The translations under genes were made by a program, and so were the position numbers. 8,692 bases of DNA from Candidatus Cloacimonadota bacterium (GTDB lineage: Bacteria > Cloacimonadota > Cloacimonadia > Cloacimonadales > WRIO01). This document shows, in pieces, positions 8,192 to 8,692 of this stretch; the stretch's first letter is position 1, and every line of letters starts with the position of its first letter. The stretch spans positions 1-8,692 of the forward strand of contig JALNXV010000136.1 in assembly GCA_023230175.1 (NCBI GenBank), written 5' to 3'. The notes under the pieces are model-generated. The model did not search any database, was not told the origin of the DNA, and was given only the letters and a program-made list of their open reading frames with translations.

Positions 8192-8222
8192 AAAATATTT
8201 TAAAAAATAAAAAATATTTTTA
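8192..8222 (+). promoter_or_regulatory. A/T-tract UP-like element with duplicated AAAATATTTT palindrome
   Basis: The 10-bp palindrome AAAATATTTT occurs at 8192-8201 and 8211-8220, 19 nt apart start to start, with A-tracts between them. The block ends directly before the -35 hexamer at 8223, the position where an UP element contacts the RNA polymerase alpha subunit. Intrinsic DNA curvature or a regulator site are alternatives. Confidence 0.45.
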
Positions 8223-8251
8223 TTGACATAATTAAGGTTAATTGTTATAAA
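8223..8251 (+). promoter_or_regulatory. Strong sigma-70-type promoter with extended -10 for the surface-protein gene
   Basis: A perfect -35 TTGACA at 8223-8228 is separated by 17 nt from TATAAA at 8246-8251, with TG at 8243-8244 forming an extended -10 (TGnTATAAA). Transcription would start near 8258 and give a leader of about 25 nt. This is the clearest promoter in the window. Confidence 0.78.
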
Positions 8252-8273
8252 TGACTTATAAAATATAATATTC

Positions 8274-8278
8274 GGAGG
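8274..8278 (+). promoter_or_regulatory. Strong Shine-Dalgarno site of the surface-protein gene
   Basis: GGAGG lies 4 nt upstream of ATG 8283 and is the strongest ribosome binding site in the window. It fixes the start and predicts high expression. Confidence 0.75.
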
Positions 8279-8282
8279 AATT

Positions 8283-8692
8283 ATGAGAAAATTTTCTTTT
8301 GTTGTACTATTATGTTTAATAGTCGGTATGATTTCTGCTGAACCTTTAGCAGGAGATTTCTATGTAGGCAATCAATCAGGCGATAATTTTACGTCACTTA
8401 CAGGTAACAATGGGCTTTTTAATGCAATAAACACAAATGATATCTCAGGCGATATAAATGTCTATATAACTTCAAATTTAGATGAAAGTGGAGAAATTTC
8501 ACTCAATAGAAATACAAATCATGATTTATTTAAAATTTTCATAAAGCCGGCAAGTTCCGGGTTAAAAACCATTACAGGCACAGACATTACAAAAGATGTA
8601 ATTACTATAGATTTTACCCGTTTTGTGACTATTGATGGAGATTATAACGGAGAAAAATCTCTTAAGTTTATCAATAATAGTATATCAAAATA
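8283..8692 (+). CDS. Exported cell-surface protein, N-terminal part (3'-truncated by window edge)
   Basis: The frame is open from ATG 8283 to the end of the window (136 codons) and is too close to the edge for its stop to be seen. It begins with a typical Sec signal peptide, MRKFSFVVLLCLIVGMISA, with probable cleavage after Ala19 before EPLAG. Cys11 lies inside the hydrophobic core without a lipobox, so it is not a lipoprotein. The mature start (PLAGDFYVGNQSGDNFTSL, then NAINTNDISGDINVYITSNL) follows a pattern seen in large FCB-group surface proteins: P-L-x-G-x-x-x-V-G, a 'sharing' segment with aspartate and asparagine, then an isG-x-(I/V)-x-x-x-I strand. DFTRFVTIDGDYNG near 116-129 resembles the 'ITIDG' turn of right-handed beta-helix repeats. 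Role in adhesion, envelope or substrate binding is inferred. The C-terminal sorting or anchoring domain lies outside the window. Confidence 0.72.
   Translation, partial: MRKFSFVVLLCLIVGMISAEPLAGDFYVGNQSGDNFTSLTGNNGLFNAINTNDISGDINVYITSNLDESGEISLNRNTNHDLFKIFIKPASSGLKTITGTDITKDVITIDFTRFVTIDGDYNGEKSLKFINNSISK

Noticed and set aside
8283..8341. Lipoprotein signal with Cys11 as the acylated residue
   Set aside because: Cys11 lies in the middle of the hydrophobic core without a lipobox. A standard signal peptidase I site (ISA before EPL) fits better.

Overview
The window is strongly AT-rich. Every gene that can be supported lies on the + strand. It holds five protein genes, the first and last cut by the window edges. 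No RNA gene, CRISPR array, insertion sequence or tRNA was seen. The last gene looks like a secreted, repeat-rich surface protein of the type common in the Fibrobacteres-Chlorobi-Bacteroidetes (FCB) group. It has a near-consensus sigma-70 promoter and a strong GGAGG Shine-Dalgarno site, which argues against a typical Bacteroides-like lineage, where such signals are rare. A low-GC FCB bacterium such as a member of Cloacimonadota is the best guess. This is inference from style, not a database match.

Layout: (1) 1-1551 is the 3' part of glmS, the housekeeping enzyme that makes glucosamine-6-phosphate. (2) 1579-2979 is a 12-helix MFS transporter close behind glmS, probably starting at TTG. (3) 2980-3239 is an intergenic region with a possible promoter and short repeats. 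(4) 3240-6407 is a large SNF2-family ATPase whose N-terminus resembles a SWIM zinc finger that has lost most of its zinc ligands. (5) 6411-8066 starts 3 nt after the SNF2 stop and encodes a protein with the outline of an asparagine synthetase (class II glutamine amidotransferase plus ATP-pyrophosphatase) but with the key residues of both active sites replaced. (6) 8067-8282 is an intergenic region with a strong promoter, an A/T-tract UP-like element and a strong ribosome binding site. (7) 8283 to the window end is the N-terminal part of the exported surface protein.

Functionally, glmS and the transporter could be one transcription unit, as could the SNF2 ATPase and the asparagine-synthetase-like protein. 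The surface protein has its own promoter. The most unusual content is the SNF2 / degenerate asparagine-synthetase pair: two tightly coupled genes, each carrying a domain that keeps its outline but has lost hallmark residues. No link to a known defence system could be supported.
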